A stretch of 64,000 nucleotides of DNA from CAYGZQ01 sp964354375 [NCBI: uncultured Planctomycetota bacterium] (lineage in GTDB: Bacteria > JAJVIF01 > JAPKYR01), in contig CAYGZQ010000004.1 of NCBI GenBank assembly GCA_964354375.1, positions 26,574 through 90,573 on the forward strand, in the 5' to 3' direction. Positions within the stretch are counted from its first letter, which is position 1. Each line of letters starts with the position of its first letter. Position numbers and translations under genes: made by a program. Shown here in pieces: positions 43,481 through 52,678 of this stretch. The notes below the pieces were generated by a model. The model ran no database searches, was not told where the DNA came from, and saw only the letters and a list, made by a program, of their open reading frames with translations.

Positions 43481-44973
43481 GGCTTTGGTGCGGCTGACGC
43501 GCCGGGTCTGATCAATTCACGCAGAATCCTTCGTTCGTTCGGCGAGATGACCCCTAAAAGCAGCACCAGTACCGGGAAAACAACCAGCACCGCGAGAATC
43601 CCGAGAAGCCAGTGCATGCGGTAGAGATACTCCGCCAGCAAATTAGTCATGATACCACAGACGGTCGGAAGCAGAAAAAGACCCATCACGTGGACACCGC
43701 GTCCGACAGCCTTGAGCAGCCATAGACCGTATGTGAGTATGATCAGCTCGCACGCGAGCGCTCCCCATGCAGCGCCCATCACGCCCATGTAACGTATCAG
43801 AAAGAAATCCAGCACAGCGAGAGCGGCCACTCCCGCCAGAACCGTCCGGAACTCGAACTCCGGATGCTTGAGCGCCACAAACAGGCTTCTCAACACCTGC
43901 GACGGAAACGAAAGCGCCACGGCCCAGCCTATGAGCGGATAGACCTGCAGCGCCAGCGCGTACTCCGTCGAGAAAGTCGGCCCCCTCGACGTCACGAACG
44001 GCAGCACCTCGTTCCGCGCGACGATCAGCAGGATCATGAGGGGAAGCGCGACAAGATACAGGAACTTCATCAGCGCCGTCGAGTAATTCTGGAACGAGTC
44101 CGTCTCCTCCTCGGCCTTGCGAGCGAGCGACGGAAAGAGCGCGGGACGAACACTCAGCGGGATGAACTTGAACTGAATGAGCAGGTTATTCGGACTGGAG
44201 AACTGCGTGATCATTTCGTGCTTCGCGAGAAAGTCGATGAAAAACGGATGCATGCGGTCCTGCAGCGTTCTCAGGAGGGTCGCGTAGCCCAGTCCGAGCG
44301 ACTCCACGAACATGCTCCACGCTTCCCCGATCCTGAAATGCGTCCTGGGCTTTGCCACAAAAGCGACAAGAACGATGTTCGTCAGAATGACATGTATCAC
44401 ATTTGTCACAAGCAGCCCCAGGAAGAAACCGCTAAGGTTCCACATCTGCCTCGCGCCGTAGATGTAGACCGCAGCATTGAGAACGGACTGCACGACCAGC
44501 AGCGCCGCCTCCAAAGACAGCTTCTCGTACGCCTTGAAGCCCGCGCCCGCCGACGCCGAGGCGTACCCGACGAGATAAGTCGCGGTGAGCACCCATGCCG
44601 AAAGAATAAACTCCCATCTCGCACCGGACGATTCGAATTGCGTACCGGAGTACGCGTATATCAGCGCCGCTCCTCCTCCTATCAGGGCCAGCGCAATCGC
44701 GAGGAGAGTGCTGGAGAGGTAGAGGGTCCCGAGATGGAATTCGCCGTTTTCGAGGTCCGTGGCGATCCTGCGTATCGTGACCGACACCATGCCGTCCTGA
44801 AAATTCATCGTGATCAGGGCCGCAAACGCTGTGACGAGGTAGTAGGTGCTTTCCTGGCCGGGTTCCAGGTACTGGAAGAGGAATACCGATCCGACAAAGA
44901 GGACGAACTTGGAGACGATATTCGCGACAAGCATCGCCAGCGCGTTCAGGGCGAGAAGCCGTGCGCGAGTCAT
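43477..44973 (-). CDS. Wzx-type polysaccharide flippase (MOP superfamily)
   Basis: This encodes 498 residues with about 12-14 hydrophobic segments evenly spread, starting V-A-N-I-V-S-K-F-V-L-F-V-G-S-V-F-L. The long loop-poor helices, with few conserved charged residues (R-I-A-T-D, R-M-H-P-F-F), match Wzx/MATE-like O-antigen flippases. It would move undecaprenyl-linked repeat units outward. It is coupled by four-base overlaps both to the polymerase upstream and to the phosphodiesterase downstream. Confidence 0.88.
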   Translation of the reverse strand: MTRARLLALNALAMLVANIVSKFVLFVGSVFLFQYLEPGQESTYYLVTAFAALITMNFQDGMVSVTIRRIATDLENGEFHLGTLYLSSTLLAIALALIGGGAALIYAYSGTQFESSGARWEFILSAWVLTATYLVGYASASAGAGFKAYEKLSLEAALLVVQSVLNAAVYIYGARQMWNLSGFFLGLLVTNVIHVILTNIVLVAFVAKPRTHFRIGEAWSMFVESLGLGYATLLRTLQDRMHPFFIDFLAKHEMITQFSSPNNLLIQFKFIPLSVRPALFPSLARKAEEETDSFQNYSTALMKFLYLVALPLMILLIVARNEVLPFVTSRGPTFSTEYALALQVYPLIGWAVALSFPSQVLRSLFVALKHPEFEFRTVLAGVAALAVLDFFLIRYMGVMGAAWGALACELIILTYGLWLLKAVGRGVHVMGLFLLPTVCGIMTNLLAEYLYRMHWLLGILAVLVVFPVLVLLLGVISPNERRILRELIRPGASAAPKP

Positions 44974-46481
44974 CGAGTTTCAACCCCTCCCGACTGAGGA
45001 AGCCTGTCGCGGGGCAGGCCCTGGTAGCGCATGACGATCAGGCAGAGTCCGAACAACAGCAATGTCAGCGCATAGGCGCCCTGCGATCGAATTAACATAT
45101 TGTTTGTGTGGATAACCGGCAGCATCGCGATTATCGCCGCAAACGTCCCTATCACCCATCCACGGTCGGGCGGGTCGAGCTTTCTTTTCAGCAGCATGAT
45201 GCAGGTGACGTATATGCCGAGGAAAAACGTCAGAAGCACGCCGATGCCGATCACGCCCATCTTGTACCAGTACCATACATAGGCGGAGTGGAGGTACAGC
45301 TCGACCCTCGCGTTTTTCCTCGGGTTGAAATTCTTGGCGATGAGCGACCCCGGACCGTACCCCAGCACGGGCTGTCGCATGGCTTCCTCGACCGCCTTGT
45401 CGGTCTCGAGGACCCTGAACTGAATGCTCGTTCCTCCCGCTCCCACATCCAAAGCCTGGTTGATTCTCTTGACAAGCGCAACATTGAAAGTCGTGCGAGC
45501 CACCGGCACCGTCGCGATCGTTATCCCTCCGATCAACAGAACCGCCGCCACAAAAATGAGGAGGCTCCTGATCCACTTCCAGCGCTTTCCCCTCTCCACA
45601 AGAAGCGTGGCGATGATTATGGCGATCAGCGTTCCTCCGATCGCGCCCCGGAACATCGAAACAACCACCCTCGCGAGACTCAGGAAAAAGGCGAACTGGT
45701 AGAATCTCTTCCTGCTCAGGCTCAGGTTATCGTCGTACGTGAGAATCATCCCGAGGAGCGGGACAAGGAAGAAGTTGAAGTCGTAGGGCCCTGTGCCGTA
45801 GCGGACCGCCGCGATGCCCACGTAGCCGTTGCGCCACGGCTGGCAGGCCAGGTTGTACGCCCACAAGGGCAGAAGAATGAGAATATTGAGAATTATGAAC
45901 CAATCAAGGAAATAGTATCTCGATTCGCGCGCATCGCCCTCGCTCGAAAGCACCCTCCCCAGGATCACGATCCCTGCGTAGATGCACATCGGGAGGATGT
46001 CCATCGAGTACTCCATGAGATCGTTCCCGTACAACATGCTGATCGGAAGGTACGAAAGCGCAGCCAGCAGAGGTATCAAAAGCGCCCATTCCAGTCCCGT
46101 CAGCGGACTGATTCTCCTGCGCCGGACGCTCTCCCTGGCAAAGTAGGACAGAAGCAACACAGCGTAGACAATGAGCACGCCCCAGGCGAACCACTGGGTC
46201 TGCACAAGAAACGGGACACCGGTGAGATCGTTCTGTTGCGCGGTATCCGCAAGGGCATTGAGGGTATTGACCGTGCTCTCGATGAAGAGCAGCACCATTG
46301 CGAACACGAGACCGTATCGGGGCCGGAAGAACGCGAGCGCCAGGACCCCGATGCCGCCGATAACGCCCACCGCGTAGCCGATGTCCTTGCGGTCGGTTAC
46401 GAGGTAGAAAATGACAAGGGCGATAATCAGAAGGGGTATCTCAAACCAGGTGAGACGGCGACGCACAACGGAAGGATTCAC
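44970..46481 (-). CDS. O-antigen polymerase/ligase (Wzy/WaaL-like)
   Basis: This encodes 503 residues with about a dozen membrane helices. The large periplasmic loop near residues 340-400 contains R-V-L-E-T-D-K-A-V, P-V-L-G-Y-G-P-G-S and H-S-A-Y-V-W-Y-W-Y-K-M-G, the Wzy_C-type block with the conserved G-x-G and His. It polymerises repeat units or ligates glycan to its carrier. Position between Wzz and Wzx favours polymerase. It begins six bases after the Wzz stop. Confidence 0.88.
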   Translation of the reverse strand: MNPSVVRRRLTWFEIPLLIIALVIFYLVTDRKDIGYAVGVIGGIGVLALAFFRPRYGLVFAMVLLFIESTVNTLNALADTAQQNDLTGVPFLVQTQWFAWGVLIVYAVLLLSYFARESVRRRRISPLTGLEWALLIPLLAALSYLPISMLYGNDLMEYSMDILPMCIYAGIVILGRVLSSEGDARESRYYFLDWFIILNILILLPLWAYNLACQPWRNGYVGIAAVRYGTGPYDFNFFLVPLLGMILTYDDNLSLSRKRFYQFAFFLSLARVVVSMFRGAIGGTLIAIIIATLLVERGKRWKWIRSLLIFVAAVLLIGGITIATVPVARTTFNVALVKRINQALDVGAGGTSIQFRVLETDKAVEEAMRQPVLGYGPGSLIAKNFNPRKNARVELYLHSAYVWYWYKMGVIGIGVLLTFFLGIYVTCIMLLKRKLDPPDRGWVIGTFAAIIAMLPVIHTNNMLIRSQGAYALTLLLFGLCLIVMRYQGLPRDRLPQSGGVETR

Positions 46482-46487
46482 GGCATG

Positions 46488-47909
46488 TCACCTTCCCATC
46501 GGCTTTCGGCGCCGAGCCGCGGCATCAACCCAGAATATCGCAAAGACTCCGGCCCAGAACGCGATCGCGAACGTGCCGAGTGTCGCAACGAGCTTCCGGG
46601 GTCGAACCGCCTTGGTGGGCACAAGCGCCTCGTCGAGCACCGTGAACGGCGCTTCGTCGCGCATCTCCTGGATTCGCGCCTGCTCAAGCTCCTGCGTGAT
46701 CACAAGGTAAATCGATTCCTGCACGTCGCGGTTCCGCTCGAGCTCGATGAGCTGCCTTTCCTCAGGCGGAAACGCGTTCAGCTTCGCATCCAGCTCGCCC
46801 AGCACCTGTTTCGCCACATCGAGCTGGGCCTGGTAGGCGGTCGTCTCAACAAGAAGGCTCGCGACCGACGCATCATAATATCCGGAGAACTCGCGGTAAA
46901 GCTCTCGACCTATCGAATCGATCTGAGTGTTCAGAAGCACCATATCCGGGTTGTCCGGAGTCGCCCAGAGCATCATCTGCTGGCGTTTGAGTTCGAGGTC
47001 GCCGAGATCGCTTCTGAGCTTGGCGATCGCAGTGTCGCCGAGAGCGTCGATGGCGGGAACCGGCGGTTTCCCCTCGGGATTCTGTCCCGCCCTCAGCCAT
47101 TCATAGTAGGCCTCCATGTCCATCCCGGCCTGCTCCATCGCTTTCGCCTGGCTGAGGCTGCCCTGGTAGTCTATCTCCGCCTGCGCCACAAGAGTCTCGA
47201 TGTCGGCATACGAAGATATTATCTGCGCCGCCTGCTCCTCCACCGACAGGATGCCGGTCTGTTCCTTTACACGTTCTATTTCCGCTTCCGCAGTCTGGAG
47301 ATTTTCCTCGACCTCGGCCTGCCGGCCTTCCAGAAAAACCACCAGGTCGCTCTGCGTCGTCCGATTCACTTCGTTCAGAAACCCGAGGGTCTCGCTGATA
47401 TAGGCGTTCGCGACATCGGCTGCGACAACGGGATCCGTGTGAAGAAACGTGATCTCGGCCATCCCCCGCTCTGCATCGTCCACTTTCACTCGTTTCTGCA
47501 TGCGCTTGGCCATGGCGCGCAGCTTGTGCTCTTCGTCAAGACGCCCATCGTTGAGAATGTCCCGGTATGTCTGCAGGAGGTCGGTATTTTTTTCGGTCTT
47601 GAGGTAGTTATAGACGCGGAGGGCGAGTGTGCGGCTCTCGATAATGGCGATATGGTTGTAGAGGGTGGGCGTAGTCTCGAGAAGCCTGCTCATACCGCTG
47701 ACCGGCAGGTCCATCTCGCTGAGACTTCGCCGCATGAAAGACGCGGATTGCTTGAGAGGGAAAATCACGGTCGCATTTCCCTCGTAGACCGGGGTGAGAA
47801 TGAACAGGACAAGAATGAGGGCGACCAGAGTGGGGATCAGGGTGATGACGGCCAGCAACTTCCAGTGGCGGACAAGGACGGCAAAGTAACTCTCGACGGG
47901 CTTATCCAT
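46488..47909 (-). CDS. Wzz-type chain-length determinant
   Basis: This encodes 473 residues from the ATG at 47,909. The frame stays open upstream, but that stretch contains a perfect promoter, so the longer start is excluded. It has a membrane helix at about residues 15-39 (L-L-A-V-I-T-L-I-P-T-L-V), a periplasmic region with coiled coils at about 180-390, then the motif A-L-V-P-T-K-A-V-R-P-R-K and a second helix. No kinase domain is present. It is the first gene of the long polysaccharide operon and differs from the Wzz-like protein at 15,570. Confidence 0.9.
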   Translation of the reverse strand: MDKPVESYFAVLVRHWKLLAVITLIPTLVALILVLFILTPVYEGNATVIFPLKQSASFMRRSLSEMDLPVSGMSRLLETTPTLYNHIAIIESRTLALRVYNYLKTEKNTDLLQTYRDILNDGRLDEEHKLRAMAKRMQKRVKVDDAERGMAEITFLHTDPVVAADVANAYISETLGFLNEVNRTTQSDLVVFLEGRQAEVEENLQTAEAEIERVKEQTGILSVEEQAAQIISSYADIETLVAQAEIDYQGSLSQAKAMEQAGMDMEAYYEWLRAGQNPEGKPPVPAIDALGDTAIAKLRSDLGDLELKRQQMMLWATPDNPDMVLLNTQIDSIGRELYREFSGYYDASVASLLVETTAYQAQLDVAKQVLGELDAKLNAFPPEERQLIELERNRDVQESIYLVITQELEQARIQEMRDEAPFTVLDEALVPTKAVRPRKLVATLGTFAIAFWAGVFAIFWVDAAARRRKPMGR

Positions 47910-47955
47910 AGGCGAACACTGCCGCAAACGGGAGTTCGAAACCCGGTTTGGACGG

Positions 47956-47984
47956 ATTATAAGGCCGGGTTGGGGCAATGTCAA
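47956..47984 (-). promoter_or_regulatory. Perfect consensus sigma-70 promoter of the polysaccharide operon
   Basis: On the minus strand, TTGACA (47,984-47,979), exactly 17 bases, TATAAT (47,961-47,956). The predicted start near 47,949 leaves a 40-base leader before the Wzz ATG. A full consensus match at optimal spacing implies strong, basal sigma-70 transcription of everything down to 32.6 kb. Confidence 0.85.
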
Positions 47985-48132
47985 AAAAGCTGATGTGTGA
48001 GGGAGGGAGACCGGACAAGTTTGCGTTTATTTCAAGGATATTAAGTTAAAACTGCGGTATAATGCCGTTTGCGGCAGGCTACCGTCCTGCGTTTGCCGGT
48101 TCCGGATGTGGTCGCCGACGGGTGTCGGCCTG

Positions 48133-48162
48133 TTGACCGCTTCCGGGGAATTATGATAGCCT
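48133..48162 (+). promoter_or_regulatory. Promoter of the FN3 lipoprotein
   Basis: TTGACC (48,133-48,138), 18 bases, then tga-TAGCCT (48,157-48,162) with an extended -10 TGn. The predicted start is near 48,169. Confidence 0.55.
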
Positions 48163-48183
48163 GTTTGTCGAAAGCTCGCTTTT

Positions 48184-48200
48184 GCCCGCGCGACGCGGGC
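48184..48200 (+). promoter_or_regulatory. Leader hairpin before the FN3 lipoprotein
   Basis: A perfect 7-bp stem gcccgcg-cga-cgcgggc about 15 bases into the predicted mRNA and five bases before the SD ggagg (48,205-48,209). It could limit 5-prime decay or ribosome access. Confidence 0.6.
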
Positions 48201-48214
48201 CTATGGAGGCCAAG

Positions 48215-49294
48215 ATGAGACTCCTTTATTCTATTGTGCTTGTGGCCATGTTAACGGTCGCATCGATCGCCTGCAACGGCGGCGATGGCGCAGCGCCGAC
48301 TACCCCGACCTATCCCGCGGGAAAGCCGACCGGGGTCACGGCCGAGGCCGGCAGCCGCTCTGCGACCATTAGCTGGAATTCAGTCAGCAACGCGGCCGGC
48401 TACTATGTCTATATTTCCAGTAACGGCATCGACTTCCAGAGATGCCCCGGTGGTCTGATCACGACCACCTCCTTTTCCATTTTCACCTTGAACAACGGGC
48501 AGATTTACTACTTCGGAGTCTCGGCAGTTGGAAGCGGAGGATGGGAGACCTCGATCGCCTATCCAGGTGGAGCCCCCAACGCGGTACCTGTGGTCCCCAA
48601 GGTGACTGAGCCTGGGAAGCCCGGCTACGAGGGCAACCCGCCCGACCCGCCAGCCGATCTGCAGGGCACCGCCAAAGACTCCGCCGCCGAGCTCGAGTGG
48701 TCTGCGTGCACCACTCAGGACTTCTCATTTTATCGGGTCTACCGCTCGACCAGCACGTATGTACCGTATGTCTGGACCATGGTCGCCAACAATTGGACGG
48801 ACCTCGAATTCAGGGAGGTCAACCTTAACAACGGGCAGTTGTACAGGTACGAGGTCACCGCTGTGGATACCGAGAATCTTGAGAGCCTGCCCTCGAACAT
48901 AGTCAAGGTGACTCCGCAGGACTTCGGGCCGGAAATCCTCCAGAACGTTGACATATTCGTGAACCCCGGACGCATAACCCTCGAGTGGGATATCCCCCTG
49001 GACACCGACATCGCCAAGTACGGGGCCGAGAGGGTGGAGGGCATCGATCCCGGAACCGGTGCGCAGATAATCGTTCGATACGAGATCGCCAAGCCGACGC
49101 AAACTGAAGACAACCCGCATGTATATGCAAGCGGCCTCGTGAAGGTCTGGGTCGATCTTGAGCGCGAGCGGATCGTGATTCTCGATAACACAGTAGTCGT
49201 CGGGACCACGTACACGTACCGCCTCGCGGCAATCGATCTTGCCGGCCAGGAAGGTCCTCCCGCAGTCATTACGGCTCCCATTCCGGTCCCCTGA
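48215..49294 (+). CDS. Fibronectin type III lipoprotein
   Basis: This encodes 359 residues, with SD ggagg five bases before the ATG at 48,215. The lipobox is A-S-I-A-C (Cys near residue 20). FN3 domain 1 (about 35-125) has G-V-T-A-E-A-G-S-R-S-A-T-I-S-W and Y-Y-V-Y-I-S. Domain 2 (about 145-235) has A-A-E-L-E-W-S-A and F-Y-R-V-Y-R-S. A third beta domain (about 240-359) has R-I-T-L-E-W-D-I-P. No enzyme motif is present. It is probably a surface or periplasmic binding protein and is monocistronic, with promoter, hairpin and terminator. Confidence 0.88.
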   Translation: MRLLYSIVLVAMLTVASIACNGGDGAAPTTPTYPAGKPTGVTAEAGSRSATISWNSVSNAAGYYVYISSNGIDFQRCPGGLITTTSFSIFTLNNGQIYYFGVSAVGSGGWETSIAYPGGAPNAVPVVPKVTEPGKPGYEGNPPDPPADLQGTAKDSAAELEWSACTTQDFSFYRVYRSTSTYVPYVWTMVANNWTDLEFREVNLNNGQLYRYEVTAVDTENLESLPSNIVKVTPQDFGPEILQNVDIFVNPGRITLEWDIPLDTDIAKYGAERVEGIDPGTGAQIIVRYEIAKPTQTEDNPHVYASGLVKVWVDLERERIVILDNTVVVGTTYTYRLAAIDLAGQEGPPAVITAPIPVP

Positions 49295-49323
49295 TTCTCT
49301 CACGGACCGACAAATGAATCCTC

Positions 49324-49347
49324 AAGGCGCCGCGAGGCGCCTTTTTT
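49324..49347 (+). terminator. Rho-independent terminator after the FN3 lipoprotein
   Basis: The stem aaggcgcc (49,324-49,331) pairs with ggcgcctt (49,336-49,343) around gcga and runs into tttttt. Perfect 8-bp stem, 30 bases after the stop. Confidence 0.9.
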
Positions 49348-49398
49348 GCGTCGCCGGGTTTCCACTTCCATGCCCGCTTACGTATAATTGCCTCTTCG

Positions 49399-50349
49399 AT
49401 GGACCTTTCGCTGCCCGCAATATACGCGTCCGCACTCAAGGGCGTCAGAACCACCCTGCTGATCTACCTTCTTCTTGCCGTGTGGGGCCTGGTCGGTGTC
49501 ATCGTGATCATGGTCCTCGGAGTCATCGGGGCGATGGTCCTGACAAGCACACTCGCGTTTTCCGCCCGCGGCTCCAACGCGGCCAGCACCGCCCTGTACG
49601 TCTCCTCCGCATACATCGGCATCGTGGTCATGGTCGCGGGCATCCTGTCCGCCACGGGCCGTGCCGGTCTTCTGTCTTACGGCGCCAGGATTCGCAGAGG
49701 AGAAATCCCCGGCGCACTCGACTTCTTTCGCGGCATAATTCGTTTCACCCTGCCCCTCTTCGTCGGCGGAGTCGTGGTCGGCATGCTCACGGCGATACCG
49801 ATCCTGGCATTCCTGCTGATCGTGAAAAACAGCCTCTCGGGAATGCTCCCCGACATCTTCACCAGCGGCTGGAACTACGGTCGCGCGCTCGAATTCATCG
49901 GTCGCACATGGAACACCCTGATGATCGTCGGGATATTCCAGCTCCTGATTTTCTTCTGGATTTCCCCCTGGGACGAGATGCTGGTGCTGTACAAGCTCAG
50001 CTACCCCGAAGCTCTCGTGCGCAGCTTCGCGTTCGTATTCAGCAGGCGGCATTTTTCCCGGGTTATCAAGCTCATCGTCGCCAATGTCCTCATCGGGCAA
50101 CTGGCTCTTCTGCTCACGAACATCGGAGTCCTGGTCGATGGATTGAAGACCGGACCCGGCTACGCGTACCTCGCGGTCCTGCTGCACGCGTCCGGAAGCA
50201 ACTACACGGCGATCCTGCAGGCTTTGCTGATCCCGTTCTACGCATACACGCAGCTTTTTCTCCTCCCCTGGCCGGAGACGCAGGAGGACGCCGCTCTGGC
50301 GTCCGATCACGTTCCCGAGATCGCGTCCGACATGCCTGTGACGATATGA
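49399..50349 (+). CDS. Polytopic membrane protein of unknown function
   Basis: This encodes 316 residues with about six hydrophobic segments: T-T-L-L-I-Y-L-L-L-A-V-W near 18, V-I-V-I-M-V-L-G, V-V-M-V-A-G-I-L, L-F-V-G-G-V-V-V-G-M near 117, I-V-G-I-F-Q-L-L-I-F-F near 175, and V-L-I-G-Q-L-A-L-L near 230. It resembles DUF975/DUF7544-type integral proteins in layout (A-L-D-F-F-R-G-I-I, W-D-E-M-L-V-L), but I do not recognise a family. It stops 37 bases before pepA and may be cotranscribed with it. Confidence 0.75.
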   Translation: MDLSLPAIYASALKGVRTTLLIYLLLAVWGLVGVIVIMVLGVIGAMVLTSTLAFSARGSNAASTALYVSSAYIGIVVMVAGILSATGRAGLLSYGARIRRGEIPGALDFFRGIIRFTLPLFVGGVVVGMLTAIPILAFLLIVKNSLSGMLPDIFTSGWNYGRALEFIGRTWNTLMIVGIFQLLIFFWISPWDEMLVLYKLSYPEALVRSFAFVFSRRHFSRVIKLIVANVLIGQLALLLTNIGVLVDGLKTGPGYAYLAVLLHASGSNYTAILQALLIPFYAYTQLFLLPWPETQEDAALASDHVPEIASDMPVTI

Positions 50350-50386
50350 ATCTGTCTGCAAAATGAAAAACGAGAGGATATAGAAC

Positions 50387-51892
50387 ATGACTTTCACCGC
50401 CAAACTCCATTCCGAAAATCTTCTCCAGGCCGCGTATCCCGTTCTGGTCGCTCCCATTTTTGAGGAGGAGCCGTTGTCGCAGTCCCTGAGGGAACTCGAC
50501 AAGGCCTGGCGCGGCGCCGTCTCGAAGGTATACAAGAGCGAGGTCCTGTCGAAGGAGGGCGAGGTCTATGTCATGCCCAGTCCTCTCGGAAAGGGCATAG
50601 AGCATCTCGCCTTCGTGGGTATGGGGAAGAGCGCGGACTGCGACACGGACGCCGTCAGGCGCGCGGCGGGTTCCGCTGCAGGGTTTCTCAGAAAGAGGAA
50701 CTTCCCGCACATAGTCTTTCTTGTCGAGCCGTTCGTGCCGCAGCAAGAGAATCTGGAGACCATCGCGATGGCCCTGATCGAGGGCGCTCGCCTCGCCTCA
50801 TACTCATTCGACCGGTTCAAGTCCGAGAAGGACCCTCACGTCCTGACAAACGCCGAGCTTCATCTTCCAAGGGGCGCGAATGTGAAGGGACTTGTTCCCG
50901 CATTGGACAAAACCCTCACTCTGACCACCTCGACCCTTCTCACGCGCGACTGGGCCAATACGCCCAGCAACAACGCCACGCCGACGGACCTGGCGCAGCT
51001 CGCAAAGGACATCGCCAAGGAAGCGGACCTGGGTGTGCGGGTGCTCGACGAGAAGGAATGCGAGAAACTCGGAATGGGTGCATTCCTGGGCGTCGCACGG
51101 GGAAGCCGACAGCCGGCCAAATTCATCGTCCTCGACTACAAGCCCCGAAAATACTCAAAGACCATGTGCATGGTCGGCAAGGCGCTGACGTTCGATTCCG
51201 GAGGGATAAGCATCAAGCCCGCACTGGATATGCACGTCATGAAGGGCGACATGGGCGGCGGTATGGCGGTGATCGCCGCAATGCGCGCACTTGGGATCCT
51301 GCAACCCGAGAGAGTCCGCGTCATCGGAGTAGTGCCCGCCTGCGAGAACATGCCGGGCGGAAACGCGATGAAACCCGGGGATATAGTCCACACGCCCAGC
51401 GGGCTAAGTATAGAGGTCCAGAACACCGACGCAGAGGGCAGGCTGGTCCTGGCCGACGGACTGGAGTACGGCCGAAGAGAATATCAGCCAGACGCGATCA
51501 TCGACGTCGCCACCCTGACGGGCGCCTGCGTCATTGCGCTGGGCGAGCGCGTCGCGGGCTTCTGGAGCGACTTTGAGGAGCTCGCTTTCCCGATGCTCCG
51601 AGCGTCGCAGGTTACGGGCGAGAGAGTATGGCGGATGCCCCTGGTCAAGGACTACGATGAATTTCTCAAGAGCGATGTCGCGGACACGAGAAACATCGGC
51701 AAGAGAGAAGGCGGCGCGATTTTCGGCGCTCTCTTCCTGAAAAAATTCGTCGGCGACACACCCTGGCTGCACCTCGACATCGCCGGACCGTTCTGGTCAA
51801 ACGAAAACCAGCCGTACATCCCCAAGGGCGCGACCGGCTTCGGCCCGAGGCTCCTGTACCATTTCATCACCGACTGGGTTGAATCGTCTTGA
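50387..51892 (+). CDS. pepA: Leucyl aminopeptidase (M17, cytosolic)
   Basis: This encodes 501 residues, the usual length. The N-terminal macro-like domain spans about 1-165. The catalytic domain has G-K-A-L-T-F-D-S-G-G-I-S-I-K-P (metal Lys and Asp), M-K-G-D-M-G-G-G, the signature N-T-D-A-E-G-R-L-V-L-A-D with the catalytic Arg, and H-L-D-I-A-G-P. It uses two metals, probably Zn or Mn, to remove N-terminal residues. SD agaggat lies eight bases before the ATG. Some M17 enzymes also bind DNA, but nothing here bears on that. Confidence 0.95.
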   Translation: MTFTAKLHSENLLQAAYPVLVAPIFEEEPLSQSLRELDKAWRGAVSKVYKSEVLSKEGEVYVMPSPLGKGIEHLAFVGMGKSADCDTDAVRRAAGSAAGFLRKRNFPHIVFLVEPFVPQQENLETIAMALIEGARLASYSFDRFKSEKDPHVLTNAELHLPRGANVKGLVPALDKTLTLTTSTLLTRDWANTPSNNATPTDLAQLAKDIAKEADLGVRVLDEKECEKLGMGAFLGVARGSRQPAKFIVLDYKPRKYSKTMCMVGKALTFDSGGISIKPALDMHVMKGDMGGGMAVIAAMRALGILQPERVRVIGVVPACENMPGGNAMKPGDIVHTPSGLSIEVQNTDAEGRLVLADGLEYGRREYQPDAIIDVATLTGACVIALGERVAGFWSDFEELAFPMLRASQVTGERVWRMPLVKDYDEFLKSDVADTRNIGKREGGAIFGALFLKKFVGDTPWLHLDIAGPFWSNENQPYIPKGATGFGPRLLYHFITDWVESS

Positions 51893-51916
51893 GTCCCGCA
51901 CAAACGGCGCGATCGG

Positions 51917-52678
51917 TCACCCGTGCACTTTCCTGATAGTCAGCTCCCAGCGGGCTCTTTCGATCATCTCGTTCAGGCTGTCGTACGTTGCGTCCGGAGG
52001 ATGGGTCGTGCCCGACCCCATGCAGAGACGGAAGCCATGGTCAAGGCGTTCGAAGCCGACCACTTTCGCCAGGTCGGTCATAAGAATGCCGAAGCGCTGG
52101 TGGCTGTTCGCCCCATCGATTTCCTGATATGCGTAATTGAAGCGCGAACCCGTCACACGGACACAGCGCGCCGGCTCCCCGGTCTCGAAGACCTGCAGAA
52201 CCCAGCCGATGGTTTCGTATACCGGACGGGTGGTGTAGGTGAACGAATAGTCTCTGTATGCCTGCCAGCTCTCGACGCGCTCCCTGTCTCTTGTCACCTC
52301 AACTTTCTCCTCGACCCATCCGGCCTGCAGGAGCGCGATCGATCCCGACTCGATCACTCTTCTGCTCTCATCCCTGTCGACAATCTCAAAGCCGCTTTCG
52401 ACCACCCCTCCATTGTGCACCCTTCGCGGCGGTCCGAGCGTAACGGTGTCCTCATCCGCCACAAGACCCGCAGGGTACCCGCGCTGGATTAGAAACGCCC
52501 CCAGGACCTCCGCCTGCGACCGCTCCAGTCCCTCCCACACGATCCCCTCCTGCCTTCGCAGCCTCGTGTACGCGTCCTGCACGTGAACGCCCATGAGCTC
52601 GGCGACTTCCTTCCCCAGCTCAAGGTGCGGAAGTCGCTTGTAGGATTCCAGAAGTACCGAGTACGTGTTCACTTTCAA
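51917..52678 (-). CDS. Protein of unknown function, possible L7/L12-ClpS-like N-terminus
   Basis: This encodes 253 residues, starting at TTG (52,678, overlapping the previous TGA) or GTG (52,672). Residues 1-80 (Y-S-V-L-L-E-S-Y, L-G-K-E-V-A-E-L-M-G-V, A-E-V-L-G-A-F-L-I-Q-R-G-Y) follow the beta-alpha-alpha-beta-alpha pattern of the L7/L12 C-terminal or ClpS fold. Residues about 95-253 are beta-rich, with F-T-Y-T-T-R-P-V-Y and R-C-V-R-V-T-G-S-R-F. No function can be assigned. It is coupled to the isochorismatase-type hydrolase. Confidence 0.7.
   Translation of the reverse strand: MKVNTYSVLLESYKRLPHLELGKEVAELMGVHVQDAYTRLRRQEGIVWEGLERSQAEVLGAFLIQRGYPAGLVADEDTVTLGPPRRVHNGGVVESGFEIVDRDESRRVIESGSIALLQAGWVEEKVEVTRDRERVESWQAYRDYSFTYTTRPVYETIGWVLQVFETGEPARCVRVTGSRFNYAYQEIDGANSHQRFGILMTDLAKVVGFERLDHGFRLCMGSGTTHPPDATYDSLNEMIERARWELTIRKVHG

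Larger units (their letters stand above)
47910..48214. other. 305-base divergent promoter region
   Basis: This region contains the minus-strand promoter of the polysaccharide operon (47,956-47,984), an isolated tataat at 48,058-48,063 without a matching -35, a GC-rich palindromic stretch near 48,070-48,100, and the plus-strand promoter plus leader hairpin of the FN3 lipoprotein. No gene is seen. Confidence 0.6.

Noticed and set aside
45108-47993. Plus-strand ORF of 961 residues antisense to the Wzy and Wzz genes
   Set aside because: It has an Arg/His/Gln-rich, low-hydrophobicity translation without domains, and the opposite strand encodes two textbook membrane proteins. It is open only because of codon bias.
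48058-48063. tataat as a promoter for the FN3 lipoprotein
   Set aside because: No -35 lies at usable spacing, and a better promoter is present at 48,133-48,162.
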